Of a stretch of DNA of 64,000 bases, positions 17,196 through 25,707 are shown in pieces. The translations under genes were made by a program, and so were the position numbers. Each line of letters starts with the position of its first letter. Position 1 is the first letter of the stretch. Origin of the DNA: Sphingobium sp. KCTC 72723 (GTDB lineage: Bacteria > Pseudomonadota > Alphaproteobacteria > Sphingomonadales > Sphingomonadaceae); assembly GCF_014280435.1 (NCBI RefSeq), contig NZ_CP060388.1:2484501-2548500 (forward strand), written 5' to 3'. The notes below the pieces were generated by a model, which ran no database searches, had not been told where the DNA came from, and saw only the letters and a list, made by a program, of their open reading frames with translations.

Positions 17196-18662
17196 TCAGG
17201 CGCGCCATGCGATCAGTTTGGTTTCGAGAAATTCCTCGATTCCCTCCAGACCCCATTCGCGACCGATGCCACTGGCCTTGTAGCCGCCAAAAGGCAAGTC
17301 TCCCGCGATGCACATACCGCCATTAACGCTGACCGATCCGGTTCGGATCCGCCTGGCCACCGCTATCGCGCGATCCAGATCGGCGGAAAAGACCCCGCCG
17401 CACAGGCCATAGGCGCTTTCGTTGGCGATACGGACGGCGTCATCATCATCCTCGAACGGGATGACGACCAGCACGGGGCCGAAAATCTCTTCCTGGGCGA
17501 TGCGCATGTCGTTGGTGACGTCGGCGAAACAGGTCGGTTCTATGAAATAGCCTGTCCCCTTGTCCGGCCGCGCCTTGCCCCCGGCCAGCAGCGTCGCGCC
17601 TTCGCCCACGCCGATGTCGACATAGGACAGGACTCGCTCCATCTGCCGCTTCGAAATCACCGGACCCATGATGTGCGCGGGGTTTTCATAATCACCCCAA
17701 TTGTCGCCGAAGCTGGCATAGGCATGTTTGAGGACCGCCTTGGCCTCCTCATAGCGGCTGCGCGGAACCAGCAGGCGCGAATGGACGGCGCAGCCCTGCC
17801 CCGCATGGAACACCAGCATCGACTGGGCGACATCCATCGCGAAGTTGGCGCTGTCCTCCAGCACGATCTTGGCCGACTTGCCGCCCAGTTCGAGGAAGAC
17901 GCGCTTCAATGTCGCGGCCCCCTGTTCCATGATGCGCTTGCCCACCCCGGTCGAGCCGGTGAAGGAAATGAGATCGACACGGGGATCAGTGACCAGCATT
18001 TCGCCGGCCAGCGCAGGATCACTGCCGAAAATGACGTTGAGGACACCGGCGGGGAAGCCGGCCTGCTGCGCCAGTTCGCCGAAGATCGCGCCCATGCCCG
18101 GCGTGTTGGGTGCGGGTTTCAGGATGACGGTGCAGCCTGCCAGCAGCGCGGCGACCACCTTGCCGACATTGACGTAAAGCGGCACATTCCAGGGTGTAAT
18201 CGCGCCAACGACGCCGACGGGCTCATAGACCGCCTGCCGCAGCGTTTCAAAGCCGTAGCCGGTGCGACCGCCATAATCCTTGTCCCACTTCAACTGCGGG
18301 AACAGGCGCAGATAATCATCCCAGCCATCGAGCGCCATGTCGACATGCGCACGACCGACCGCGCCGATCGCCGCGCCAGCTTCGTTGCGGGCAAGGTCGG
18401 ACAGGCGTTCGCGATTATCCTCGAACAGGGCGCGCAGCTTCGTGACCAGTGCGACGCGCTTTTCGACATTGGTGGACCAGTCGGTAGTGTCGAATGCGCG
18501 GCGGGCAGAGGCGATGGCTTCGTCCACATCGGCGGCGGAGGCATCCGCCGCCTTGCCAACCGGCTCGCCCGTCCAGGGGCTGATGACATCGAACGTCGCG
18601 CCGCCCTGCGCATCGCGCAGCACGCCGTCGATCATGAGTTTGGCGTCGGGAAGAATGGCCAT
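17196..18662 (-). CDS. NAD(P)-dependent aldehyde dehydrogenase
   Basis: 488 residues, full length. Catalytic Cys C291 (HAGQGCAVHS), general base E258 (FLELGGKSA), N159 (TPWNVP) and cofactor lysine K182 (LKPAPNTP) are all present. The C-terminus has EEIFGPVLVVIPF and GGYKASGIGREWG. It oxidises an aldehyde to an acid in the cytosol. The start ATG at 18662 lies 27 bp after the stop of an SDR gene, suggesting sequential oxidation of alcohol to aldehyde to acid within one operon (inference). Confidence 0.93.
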   Translation of the reverse strand: MAILPDAKLMIDGVLRDAQGGATFDVISPWTGEPVGKAADASAADVDEAIASARRAFDTTDWSTNVEKRVALVTKLRALFEDNRERLSDLARNEAGAAIGAVGRAHVDMALDGWDDYLRLFPQLKWDKDYGGRTGYGFETLRQAVYEPVGVVGAITPWNVPLYVNVGKVVAALLAGCTVILKPAPNTPGMGAIFGELAQQAGFPAGVLNVIFGSDPALAGEMLVTDPRVDLISFTGSTGVGKRIMEQGAATLKRVFLELGGKSAKIVLEDSANFAMDVAQSMLVFHAGQGCAVHSRLLVPRSRYEEAKAVLKHAYASFGDNWGDYENPAHIMGPVISKRQMERVLSYVDIGVGEGATLLAGGKARPDKGTGYFIEPTCFADVTNDMRIAQEEIFGPVLVVIPFEDDDDAVRIANESAYGLCGGVFSADLDRAIAVARRIRTGSVSVNGGMCIAGDLPFGGYKASGIGREWGLEGIEEFLETKLIAWRA

Positions 18663-18689
18663 GGCGTATCCTGTCGAAAAAGGGGGAGA

Positions 18690-19427
18690 TCAGCGCTTGC
18701 GCGCGGTCAGGGCGACCGTGCCCATATGGAGGTCGGCGGGCATGTCGAGAATGGCGCGGAAGGCGTCCGTCACGCTGTTATAATGGCTGATGCCACGCTC
18801 GCGCAGGTTGATGCCGACCTTGGCATTTTCCTGAGCGAACCGGATGGAAACGTCCATCGGCCAACTGCTGCCGGTCTTGGTCTCGTCCATCATCATGCCC
18901 GCCTGCACCGTGGTGACGCGGATGCCATCGGCATCCAGTTCGCGCGCCCACATGTCGGACATCAGTTCCAGCGCGGACTTGCCGCCCGCATACATCCACA
19001 GCATCGGCATCTTGATGGCGACGGATTCGCTGCTGACGTTGATGATATGGCCGCCGCCGCGCAGCAGAGACAAGGCTTCGCGCGCGCAGTAGATCGGCCC
19101 GGCGACGTTGGTGGCCAGCGCGGTCTGGATCTGGTCGTCGCGCCCTTCGGCCAGAGTGAAGGGTTCATAGACGGCGGCATTATTGATGAGAACGTCGATT
19201 TTGGGATGCTGGGCTGCGATCTGCGCAAAGGCGGCGCGGACGGAATCGGGGTTGCCGACGTCGCAACCGATCGCCAGATGCGGCGCGCCAAGCTCCGTCG
19301 CGACGGCTTCCACCTTCGACGCGGTGCGGCCCAGCAGAATAACGGTTTCACCATCGCGGGCAAAGCGCCGGGCCAGCGCACGGCCAAGGCCGTCGCCTGC
19401 GCCGGTAATCACGATTATCTTGCCCAT
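18690..19427 (-). CDS. SDR-family oxidoreductase
   Basis: 245 residues, classical SDR. Cofactor motif TGAGDGLG (8-15), NNAA (82-85), catalytic S133, Y146 and K150 (YAGGK). The ATG at 19427 (MGKIIVITGAG) has GGAGCAGG just upstream and is preferred to the ATG at 19448. The C-terminus lacks the usual substrate lid, ending shortly after a segment with ERGISHYNSVTDAFRAILDM. Probably NAD(P)-dependent alcohol oxidation or ketone reduction. A 99-bp gap separates it from the upstream alpha/beta-barrel gene. Confidence 0.88.
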   Translation of the reverse strand: MGKIIVITGAGDGLGRALARRFARDGETVILLGRTASKVEAVATELGAPHLAIGCDVGNPDSVRAAFAQIAAQHPKIDVLINNAAVYEPFTLAEGRDDQIQTALATNVAGPIYCAREALSLLRGGGHIINVSSESVAIKMPMLWMYAGGKSALELMSDMWARELDADGIRVTTVQAGMMMDETKTGSSWPMDVSIRFAQENAKVGINLRERGISHYNSVTDAFRAILDMPADLHMGTVALTARKR

Positions 19428-19526
19428 GTCCTGCTCCGTTTCTTTCATTGTCGGATCATTCCTTCCCGCACCCGCGCGCGCGCGGCAAGAGGGCGGGCCA
19501 TCGCGCGCGCGATAGCTGCATGGAGG

Positions 19527-20309
19527 TCAGGTCGCAGGTCGCGCGAAGTCGGCGGGATAGACCGACAGGTCGCCATCATAGGCGATGCCACCGGGCCAGA
19601 AACTGCTGCCGCTGACCCTGGCGAAATAATGGACCGTGCGCGCGACCGATCCGGCAGCGGAGCGCGGCGCGAAGGCGACGCCGCTAGGGCTGACCCCGCG
19701 CGCGCGAGCACTGAAATCCCTGACCGTGAACAGCAGGTCATCGGTCTGTTGCGCGCAGAAAACCAGATCGCTGCCGGGGCAATAGCGTCGGGGTTCCAGT
19801 TGGACCGGCGACAGCCGCCCGCGTTTCATGCCGACCTTTCCGGGGACGCGCGTGACTTCCGGGGAATGCACGGTGTCGTACCAGCGATGATATTCCGCTT
19901 CGCGCCCCGCGACGAAATTGGCCAATATGATGCTGACGCCGGAAAAGGGCTGGTCAGCCCGATGGTTGGGGCTGAACGCCCAGTCGCCATACATTGCGTA
20001 GCTGTGGATGCGTTCGCTTTCGTCGCTGTCGTCGATCAGTCCGGCGTCGCGCGCCTGCGCGAGCAGCGGTGCCAGTGCGGGCAGGTCTATTTCCGGCGTG
20101 GCGGTATCAAATTCATAGACGCTCAGGAACCGCCAGGGCTGGGGAATGTCGGCCATGATCTGCTGCACCGTGACTTCATAACGGTCGGCCGACCGAAAGC
20201 CGCGCAGGCGGGCCAGATCGTCACGGTGTGCGCCATCGAACCAGGCCGCATAATCGGCCTCCCGTCCGGCGGGGACATTATGCAGGTGGATGGTGGTGTG
20301 CAGCGACAT
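19527..20309 (-). CDS. Tandem dimeric alpha/beta-barrel (ferredoxin-like) protein
   Basis: 260 residues built from two related halves. AGREADYAAWFDGAHRDDLA near residue 13 recurs as AGREAEYHRWYDTVHSPEVT near 133; each is followed by a Gly/Arg-rich strand. That internal duplication and spacing fit a dimeric alpha/beta-barrel (EthD/DUF-type) fold in one chain. No metal or cofactor motif, signal peptide or membrane segment. It is flanked by 90-99 bp gaps inside the leftward directon. It could be an isomerase, a monooxygenase-like enzyme or a binding protein; function not assigned. Confidence 0.72.
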   Translation of the reverse strand: MSLHTTIHLHNVPAGREADYAAWFDGAHRDDLARLRGFRSADRYEVTVQQIMADIPQPWRFLSVYEFDTATPEIDLPALAPLLAQARDAGLIDDSDESERIHSYAMYGDWAFSPNHRADQPFSGVSIILANFVAGREAEYHRWYDTVHSPEVTRVPGKVGMKRGRLSPVQLEPRRYCPGSDLVFCAQQTDDLLFTVRDFSARARGVSPSGVAFAPRSAAGSVARTVHYFARVSGSSFWPGGIAYDGDLSVYPADFARPAT

Positions 20310-20399
20310 ATCCTCGGATCCTCATGGCTTTTTCGGCCTGTGGAACAATCCAGCATGGACAGGGCCACCGCGCCAGAGGGCGTTGGCAGACTGCGCCCA

Positions 20400-20828
20400 T
20401 CAATCGCCGGGGCGGGATGGCTGCATGGTGATGTGCAGCCGCGTCAGGCGCGATTCCGCAATCCGCCATTCACCCGCAACGCGCCTGTAGCGGTCATGAT
20501 AATGGCCATAGCCCGTCAACATGCGTCCGTCGGGCCAGACCAGATGATCCATCATCGGCCAGATCGCGGTGGCTTCGTCGCCCGACACCGTGATTTCGGG
20601 CATATGGACATGATGCACGGTCACGGCGGCATCCAGCGACCGGCGGATGCTGGCGACAAAGGCATCACGACCGGCAATGCGCGGTCCGCCCGACGCCGTG
20701 GCGTCGAGCAGGAAATCGGGCGTGAACAAGGCGGCCCAGCCATCCCAGTCCTTGCCGTCCATCAGCCGGCAATAGCGCGCCTTGAGTTCGGCGATCGCGT
20801 GCCAGTCAGCAAAATCGGGCGCGGTCAT
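20400..20828 (-). CDS. SnoaL/NTF2-like protein 1
   Basis: 142 residues of the SnoaL-like (NTF2) fold: IAELKARYCRLMDGKDWDGW then ALFTPDFLLD at the N-terminus, VHHVHMPEITVSGDEATAIW in the middle, and the closing strand WRIAESRLTRLHI. Such proteins are cone-shaped isomerases, dehydratases or hydroxylase partners, often steroid or polyketide related. The start ATG overlaps the SDR stop (TGATG at 20828), so it is translationally coupled. With the SDR and the next SnoaL gene it forms a SnoaL-SDR-SnoaL unit that recurs at 61261-63252. Confidence 0.82.
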   Translation of the reverse strand: MTAPDFADWHAIAELKARYCRLMDGKDWDGWAALFTPDFLLDATASGGPRIAGRDAFVASIRRSLDAAVTVHHVHMPEITVSGDEATAIWPMMDHLVWPDGRMLTGYGHYHDRYRRVAGEWRIAESRLTRLHITMQPSRPGD

Positions 20829-21589
20829 CAGAAGCGGAATCCGCGCATCTGGTTGCCGCCGTCGCACAGGATGACCTGATTGTTGACGAAGCTGCCTTCG
20901 TCGGAAGCCAGGAACAGGGCGAGATTGGAAATGTCGCCCGCCGTCCCCTGCCGCTTGACCGACTGCATCGCTTTCAACCGCTCCCAATTGGCGGGATCGA
21001 CCCCTTGCAGCGCGGCTTCGGTTTCCATCAGGCCCGGTGCGATGCCGACGCAGCGGATTTCGTCCGCGCCAAATTGCTGCGCCATGGCATGGGTGAAGAT
21101 GTTGAGCGACGCCTTGGTAATGCCATAGGCGGTCGCGGGATTATAACTGGCCATCGAGCATTTGTTGATGATGACGCCCTTGGCGCGGGCCAGCGCCGGG
21201 CGCAACGCTTCGGCCAGCAGCATCGGGCCAAAGGTGTTGACCGCAAAGAAATGCTGCCACTTGGCCATGCCAAGGCCAAAGAAGCCGCGCGCGATTTCGC
21301 CCGCATGAAGCCCCGCATTGTTGATGAGAACGTCCAGCCGGTCATGGTTGGCCAGCACGGTGGCTGCGAAGGCGGCGATGTCGGCCTCTTGCCCCATGTC
21401 GACGCGGTGGACTGACGCGGTGGTGCCCAGCGCCTCGACCAACGCCCTGCTTTCCGCCAGCCCGGCTTCGTTGATGTCGGCCAGGATCAGGTGCGCGCCC
21501 TCCCCTGCAAAAGCCAGCGCATGGGCGCGGCCAAGGCCGCCTGCGGAGCCGGTAACCAGCACGGTTTTGCCGCTGAAACGATTGGCCAT
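20828..21589 (-). CDS. SDR-family oxidoreductase
   Basis: 253 residues, classical SDR: TGSAGGLG (13-20), NNAG (90-93), S145, Y155 and K159 (YGITK), and a C-terminal FVNNQVILCDGGNQM. It should be an active NAD(P)H-dependent dehydrogenase. It sits between two SnoaL-like genes, 21 bp after one and overlapping the other by 1 bp, which suggests that the three products act on one intermediate. Confidence 0.9.
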   Translation of the reverse strand: MANRFSGKTVLVTGSAGGLGRAHALAFAGEGAHLILADINEAGLAESRALVEALGTTASVHRVDMGQEADIAAFAATVLANHDRLDVLINNAGLHAGEIARGFFGLGMAKWQHFFAVNTFGPMLLAEALRPALARAKGVIINKCSMASYNPATAYGITKASLNIFTHAMAQQFGADEIRCVGIAPGLMETEAALQGVDPANWERLKAMQSVKRQGTAGDISNLALFLASDEGSFVNNQVILCDGGNQMRGFRF

Positions 21590-21610
21590 GATCCTCTTGT
21601 CCTTTTTTGA

Positions 21611-22024
21611 TTATTGCAGGCGGGTGAAGGTTACCCGTGCGATCCGCCAGCCCTGCGCTGTCAGGCGGAAAATGTCGCTGTAGCGGCCGATAACGGTGTC
21701 GATTGCGCCGGTGGCACGACGCTTCATATAGCCCAGAACGGTCCAGTCGCCGGTCGCACGATCGCCGTTCACGTCTATGCAGGGCGAATGGAGCATATGA
21801 ATCATCCATTCGCTGTTCGCGCTGATCGCGGTGCAGAGATAGTCGGTGATCGCCTGCGGACTTTCGAGCAGACCGGCACCATAATCGCCAAGAAAATCGT
21901 CGGCGAATATAGCGGCGAACAGGCGGCGGGCATGATCGGGGTCGCTGGCGGACAGGTCGGCAGCCGCGCAATAGCGGGCCTTGAGGTTGGCGATCGCCAG
22001 TGCCTGATCCGCCTGCGCAGTCAT
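21611..22024 (-). CDS. SnoaL/NTF2-like protein 2
   Basis: 137 residues, SnoaL-like: ALAIANLKARYCAAADLS, FADDFLGDYGAG, then CIDVNGDRATGDWTVLGYMK and the C-terminal WRIARVTFTRLQ. Its start overlaps the stop of the acyl-CoA ligase by 4 bp (ATGA), a translational-coupling arrangement. Distinct from, but the same fold as, the protein encoded at 20400. Substrate and activity unknown. Confidence 0.82.
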   Translation of the reverse strand: MTAQADQALAIANLKARYCAAADLSASDPDHARRLFAAIFADDFLGDYGAGLLESPQAITDYLCTAISANSEWMIHMLHSPCIDVNGDRATGDWTVLGYMKRRATGAIDTVIGRYSDIFRLTAQGWRIARVTFTRLQ

Positions 22025-23703
22025 GCCGGTTCGGCGGCAAGCTGCTTGACGACCAGCGCCTTGAGGTCCGCCGTCTTGATCTTGGCGCTGCCGGTCAGCG
22101 ACAGGTCATCCTCGCTGAAGAACAGGACGCGCCGTGGCACCTTGTAGCTGGCAAGCTGGTCTTTGGCGAAAGCACGGATGGCGTCCTCGTCCAGCGGCGC
22201 GCCGACATGGGGGACGATGCAGGTCACCACCAGTTCGCCCAGCGTTTCGTGGGGCACGCCGACGGTCTGCGTCACTTTGACGCCGGGGCAGGATTTGATG
22301 ACGGTGTCGATCTCGATCGGGGAAACATTCGCGCCGCCGGTTTTGATGATGTCGTTGAGACGCCCTTCCCAGTGGAGGCGACCTTCGGCATCGAACCAGC
22401 CGCCATCGCCCGTGTGGAAGAAGCCGTCGGCGTCCACGCTTTCGTCCAGCGGCACGCCGATATAGCCCAGCATCAGCGTCGGTCCCTTGACCGCGATTTC
22501 GCCACGATCGCCCAGCGGCACGACCGCGCCGGTCAGCGGGTCGAGGATTTTGAAGATATTGCCGGGCAGCGGCGCGCCATGGGTATCGGCGATCCGTTCC
22601 TTGGGCGTGCCGGAATCGAAGATCGTGCTGATGGTGAAGGTTTCGGTATTGCCATAGGCCGCCATAGGCTCCTGCCAGTCGGTGCTGACGGTAGGATGGC
22701 GCCCCAGAGGATTGGTCGGGTTCACATAATGAAGCGAGGACAGGTCCACATCCGCCCAGTTAGCGGCGGCCTCCAGTTGCGCCCATTGATGCGGCCACGC
22801 AAAGGCCATGGTGGCGCGTTCGCGCTCCATCAGCATCAATGCTTCTTCCGGCTGGAAGGTCGCTTGCAGGATCAGGCTGCCGCCAGATGACAGCGCGCCG
22901 CCGATGGCCATGGCGAAATTGCCCGACCAGAAAAAGCCGTTGGCCGACCAGGCGCGCGCATCCTCCTTTGCGGCGAGAAAGCGTTTCCAGCGCCATAGTT
23001 GCAGCGTGACGCCCCGGTGCATCGACAGGATGCCCTTGGGCCGGGCGGTCGAGCCGGACGAGAAGAACAGCACGCCGGGGTCCGCCGGCGTGACGGTCGC
23101 GGCGGTCGCATCGACCAGTGCCTGATCGACCGCATTACCGCGCGCGAGGAACGTCGCCCATTCCTCCACCATGCCCGCGCCGCCGCCGACCGACGCGATG
23201 TGACGCAGGAAGGGAAAATGGGGCGATGCCAGCGCACCGGGCGTGGCGCTCGCTATGGCCGGTTCCAGATCGGTCAGGATCGCGGCAAAGTCCTTTTTCA
23301 GGACGATGCGCTCCATCAGCAGGACGTGGCAGGCGGAGGACGCAAGCAGATGGTCGAGTTCGGCCGGAGTGGAAAAGGTGCTGAACGTCGCCGCAACGCC
23401 GCCCGCCAGCGCAGTGCCGAACACCGCCGCCAGAAATTCCGGGCGATTGGTCATCAGCACGCCGACGCGGGTTCCCTTCCCAATGCCGGACGCGATCAGC
23501 GCACGCGCAACGGCATTTGCCTGCGCCCACAGGTCGTCATAGGTCCAGCGGGTGACGCTATCCCCTTCGTGCATCACCAGCGCTTCGGCCGGGCCGGAGC
23601 GGGCGGTCACCTCCCGCAACCAGCCGCCAAGCGTCAGCGTCCCCAGCCCCGGCTCCTCATGGAGCGGGGGACCGGCGACGATCGAAAGCGGCTGGTCGGT
23701 CAT
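22021..23703 (-). CDS. AMP-forming acyl-CoA ligase
   Basis: 560 residues, ANL superfamily. P-loop FFSSGSTARPKG (about 216-227), adenylate motif AYGNTETFT, hinge WEGRLNDIIKTGGANVSPIE, and a C-terminal lysine in LTGSAKIKTADL. The YGNTET variant differs from the commoner YGxTE. It activates an unknown acid to its CoA ester. It sits 21 bp downstream of the AcuI-like reductase gene in the leftward directon. Confidence 0.92.
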   Translation of the reverse strand: MTDQPLSIVAGPPLHEEPGLGTLTLGGWLREVTARSGPAEALVMHEGDSVTRWTYDDLWAQANAVARALIASGIGKGTRVGVLMTNRPEFLAAVFGTALAGGVAATFSTFSTPAELDHLLASSACHVLLMERIVLKKDFAAILTDLEPAIASATPGALASPHFPFLRHIASVGGGAGMVEEWATFLARGNAVDQALVDATAATVTPADPGVLFFSSGSTARPKGILSMHRGVTLQLWRWKRFLAAKEDARAWSANGFFWSGNFAMAIGGALSSGGSLILQATFQPEEALMLMERERATMAFAWPHQWAQLEAAANWADVDLSSLHYVNPTNPLGRHPTVSTDWQEPMAAYGNTETFTISTIFDSGTPKERIADTHGAPLPGNIFKILDPLTGAVVPLGDRGEIAVKGPTLMLGYIGVPLDESVDADGFFHTGDGGWFDAEGRLHWEGRLNDIIKTGGANVSPIEIDTVIKSCPGVKVTQTVGVPHETLGELVVTCIVPHVGAPLDEDAIRAFAKDQLASYKVPRRVLFFSEDDLSLTGSAKIKTADLKALVVKQLAAEPA

Positions 23704-23724
23704 GATGCGTCCCCGTGGCAGCGC

Positions 23725-24708
23725 TTAACGGTTCACGTCGACGATGATGCGCCCGCGCACCTTGCCGTCGATCAGGTCGACGGCCGCCGCGGGTGCTTCC
23801 GACAGGCCGATTTCATGCGCGATGACGCCGAGCAGCGCCGGGTCCAGATCCCGCGCCAGTCGCGCCCATGCGGCAAGGCGCGGGGGTTTGGGTGCCATCA
23901 CGCTGTCGATGCCGAGCAGACGGACGCCGCGCAGGATGAAGGGCATGACGGTGACCGGGAAATCCGCGCCCTGCGCCAGACCACAGGCCGCAACAGCGCC
24001 GCCATAACGGGTCTGCGCGCAGCAATTGGCGAGCGTGAAGCTGCCGACCGAATCCACGACACCGGCCCAGCGTTCCTTCTGGAGCGGCTTGCCCTTTTCG
24101 GAGAGTTCGGCGCGGTCGATGATGCCCGCTGCGCCCAGTTGCGTCAGATAATCGGCTTCGGATGCCTTGCCGGTCGAACCGACGACCTTGTAGCCTGCCT
24201 TGCTCAGCAGGGCGACGGCCACGCTGCCCACGCCGCCGGTCGCGCCGGTGACCAGTATTTCGCCCTGTTCAGGAGTCACGCCGGCCTTGACCAGTGCTTC
24301 CACGCACAGCGCGGCGGTATAGCCCGCCGTGCCGATCGCCATCGCCTGCGCGCCGGTGAAGGCGGCCGGCAGCGGCACCAGCCAGTCGCCCTTCAAACGG
24401 GCCACCTGCGCCAGCCCGCCCCAATGGCCCTCGCCCACGCCCCAGCCGTTCAGCACGACCTTGTCGCCCGCCTTCCATTCGGCATGGTCCGACGTGCGGA
24501 CCGTGCCGACCAGGTCGATGCCCGGCACCATCGGGAATTTGCGGACGACCGGCGACTTGCCGGTGATGGCCAGACCATCCTTGTAATTCAGGGTAGAATA
24601 ATCGACGTCGATGGTGACATCGCCATCGGGCAGGCTGGTTTCATCCACCTGCGCAAGCGATACGCTCTGCTTGTCGTCCGTCTTGTCGATCACAATTGCT
24701 GAAAACAT
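23725..24708 (-). CDS. acuI: AcuI/YhdH-type acryloyl-CoA reductase-like enzyme
   Basis: 327 residues of the zinc-independent medium-chain reductase group containing AcuI and YhdH. Diagnostic segments are [39 protein letters not shown], the Rossmann stretch [20 protein letters not shown], and [16 protein letters not shown]. AcuI reduces acryloyl-CoA with NADPH and often detoxifies reactive enoyl-CoA; here it may reduce an enoyl-CoA of the pathway (inference). It begins 3 bp after the TetR stop. The gene name is by family; the true substrate may differ. Confidence 0.85.
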   Translation of the reverse strand: MFSAIVIDKTDDKQSVSLAQVDETSLPDGDVTIDVDYSTLNYKDGLAITGKSPVVRKFPMVPGIDLVGTVRTSDHAEWKAGDKVVLNGWGVGEGHWGGLAQVARLKGDWLVPLPAAFTGAQAMAIGTAGYTAALCVEALVKAGVTPEQGEILVTGATGGVGSVAVALLSKAGYKVVGSTGKASEADYLTQLGAAGIIDRAELSEKGKPLQKERWAGVVDSVGSFTLANCCAQTRYGGAVAACGLAQGADFPVTVMPFILRGVRLLGIDSVMAPKPPRLAAWARLARDLDPALLGVIAHEIGLSEAPAAAVDLIDGKVRGRIIVDVNR

Positions 24709-24711
24709 GGA

Positions 24712-25401
24712 TCATTCCTTTTTGGAAGAAGAAGGGGGTCGGGTCCGGGCCAGACCGTCGCGCAGGCGATCGGCGATGCCGGGAAAACGGTCGGCCCGCA
24801 TCGAGCCGTACATGCACAGGCGCAGCGATTCCTGCGCCACGCGGCGGGCCAGGTCGCGGCGCTCCTCATCGGGGCGAGCGTGGGAGCTGGCCCATACCGG
24901 CCAGAGAAAGGCACCCGCCAGCATCATGACCGACAGCACTTCGACATCGATCCCGTCCTGGGCCAGGTCGGTTTCGGCAAAACGCTGAAGCGAGCCTTCA
25001 TATTCGCGCCAGAAGGGGTCGGCCATCGGATCGGGCGAGGACAGGAGTTGCAGCAGCCAGATGCGGCAGAGTTCGGGATTTTCCATCGCGAAGATGGCAA
25101 GGCGGTCGGTCGTGTCGGCAATATCGACCTGCTCCACCCGCCGTTCGCCGATGGTTTCAGGGTCGCCGAATACGGACCGGAACATGCGATCCGACACCCA
25201 GTCGGCGGTCGCCTCGATCAATTTTTCGCGCGTTTCGAAATGCTGATAGGCAGTGCCGCGATTGACCCCGGCCAGTGCGGCCACTTCGGACAGGCTGATG
25301 CCTTCGGGTCCATCCTTGGCCAGCAGCGCGCGCGCGGCTTCCAATATGGCTTCCCGCGTCGCCACGGGATCGCGCGAGCGTCTTTTGCGAATATCGGTCA
25401 T
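24712..25401 (-). CDS. TetR-family regulator
   Basis: 229 residues. The HTH is ISLSEVAALAGVNRGTAYQHFETREKL (about 35-61); the rest is helical ligand domain. I prefer the ATG at 25401 (MTDIRKRRSRDP) because homology starts there; an AGGAA lies upstream, and longer starts at 25431 and 25500 are possible. It is the first gene of the ten-gene leftward directon. Two TGATCA half-sites lie about 120 bp upstream and may be its operator. Confidence 0.87.
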   Translation of the reverse strand: MTDIRKRRSRDPVATREAILEAARALLAKDGPEGISLSEVAALAGVNRGTAYQHFETREKLIEATADWVSDRMFRSVFGDPETIGERRVEQVDIADTTDRLAIFAMENPELCRIWLLQLLSSPDPMADPFWREYEGSLQRFAETDLAQDGIDVEVLSVMMLAGAFLWPVWASSHARPDEERRDLARRVAQESLRLCMYGSMRADRFPGIADRLRDGLARTRPPSSSKKE

Positions 25402-25522
25402 TGCGCCGTTCCTGTCCTCTCGTTCCGGCATCGCGCCTGCCGGGCGACGCGCGTCGCGAGGCTGGGCAGCGGCCGATGTCCCGGCGCACATCACCATCAC
25501 ATGGTCCTTGAGGCAAGATCAG

Positions 25523-25546
25523 TTGATCATCACTGTTGTTGATCAA
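25523..25546. promoter_or_regulatory. Putative TetR operator
   Basis: Two TTGATCA elements (25523-25529 and 25539-25545, the second followed by A) spaced 16 bp apart, upstream of the TetR-led directon. The self-palindromic TGATCA cores suit a dimeric regulator. It sits in the 306-bp stretch 25402-25707, which otherwise holds only the terminator below. Confidence 0.4.
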
Positions 25547-25640
25547 GCCCATTCCTGCCCGCCCCGGCCGCTAAGTCAACATGACCCGCGCGATCATCGC
25601 CGCTGCGAAGAATCTGCGCGTTTTTCTGGGCATCCAAACG

Positions 25641-25680
25641 AAAAAGGCCGGGCAAATCCATGGGACTGCCCGGCCATTTT
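25641..25680 (-). terminator. Rho-independent terminator of the TonB receptor gene
   Basis: A 9-bp stem (GGCCGGGCA 25646-25654, TGCCCGGCC 25667-25675) with A5 on one side and T5 on the other. On the minus strand it ends in a T-run 27 bp after the receptor stop; the symmetry means it could also work on the plus strand. Confidence 0.88.
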
Positions 25681-25707
25681 TACAGGCCTAGCCTGGCGTC
25701 ACCCGTG

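Noticed and set aside
16944..20879. 1311-codon open frame on the plus strand
   Set aside because: Antisense to TetR, aldehyde dehydrogenase, SDR, alpha/beta-barrel and SnoaL genes, all with good motifs. No recognisable domain in the plus-strand translation.
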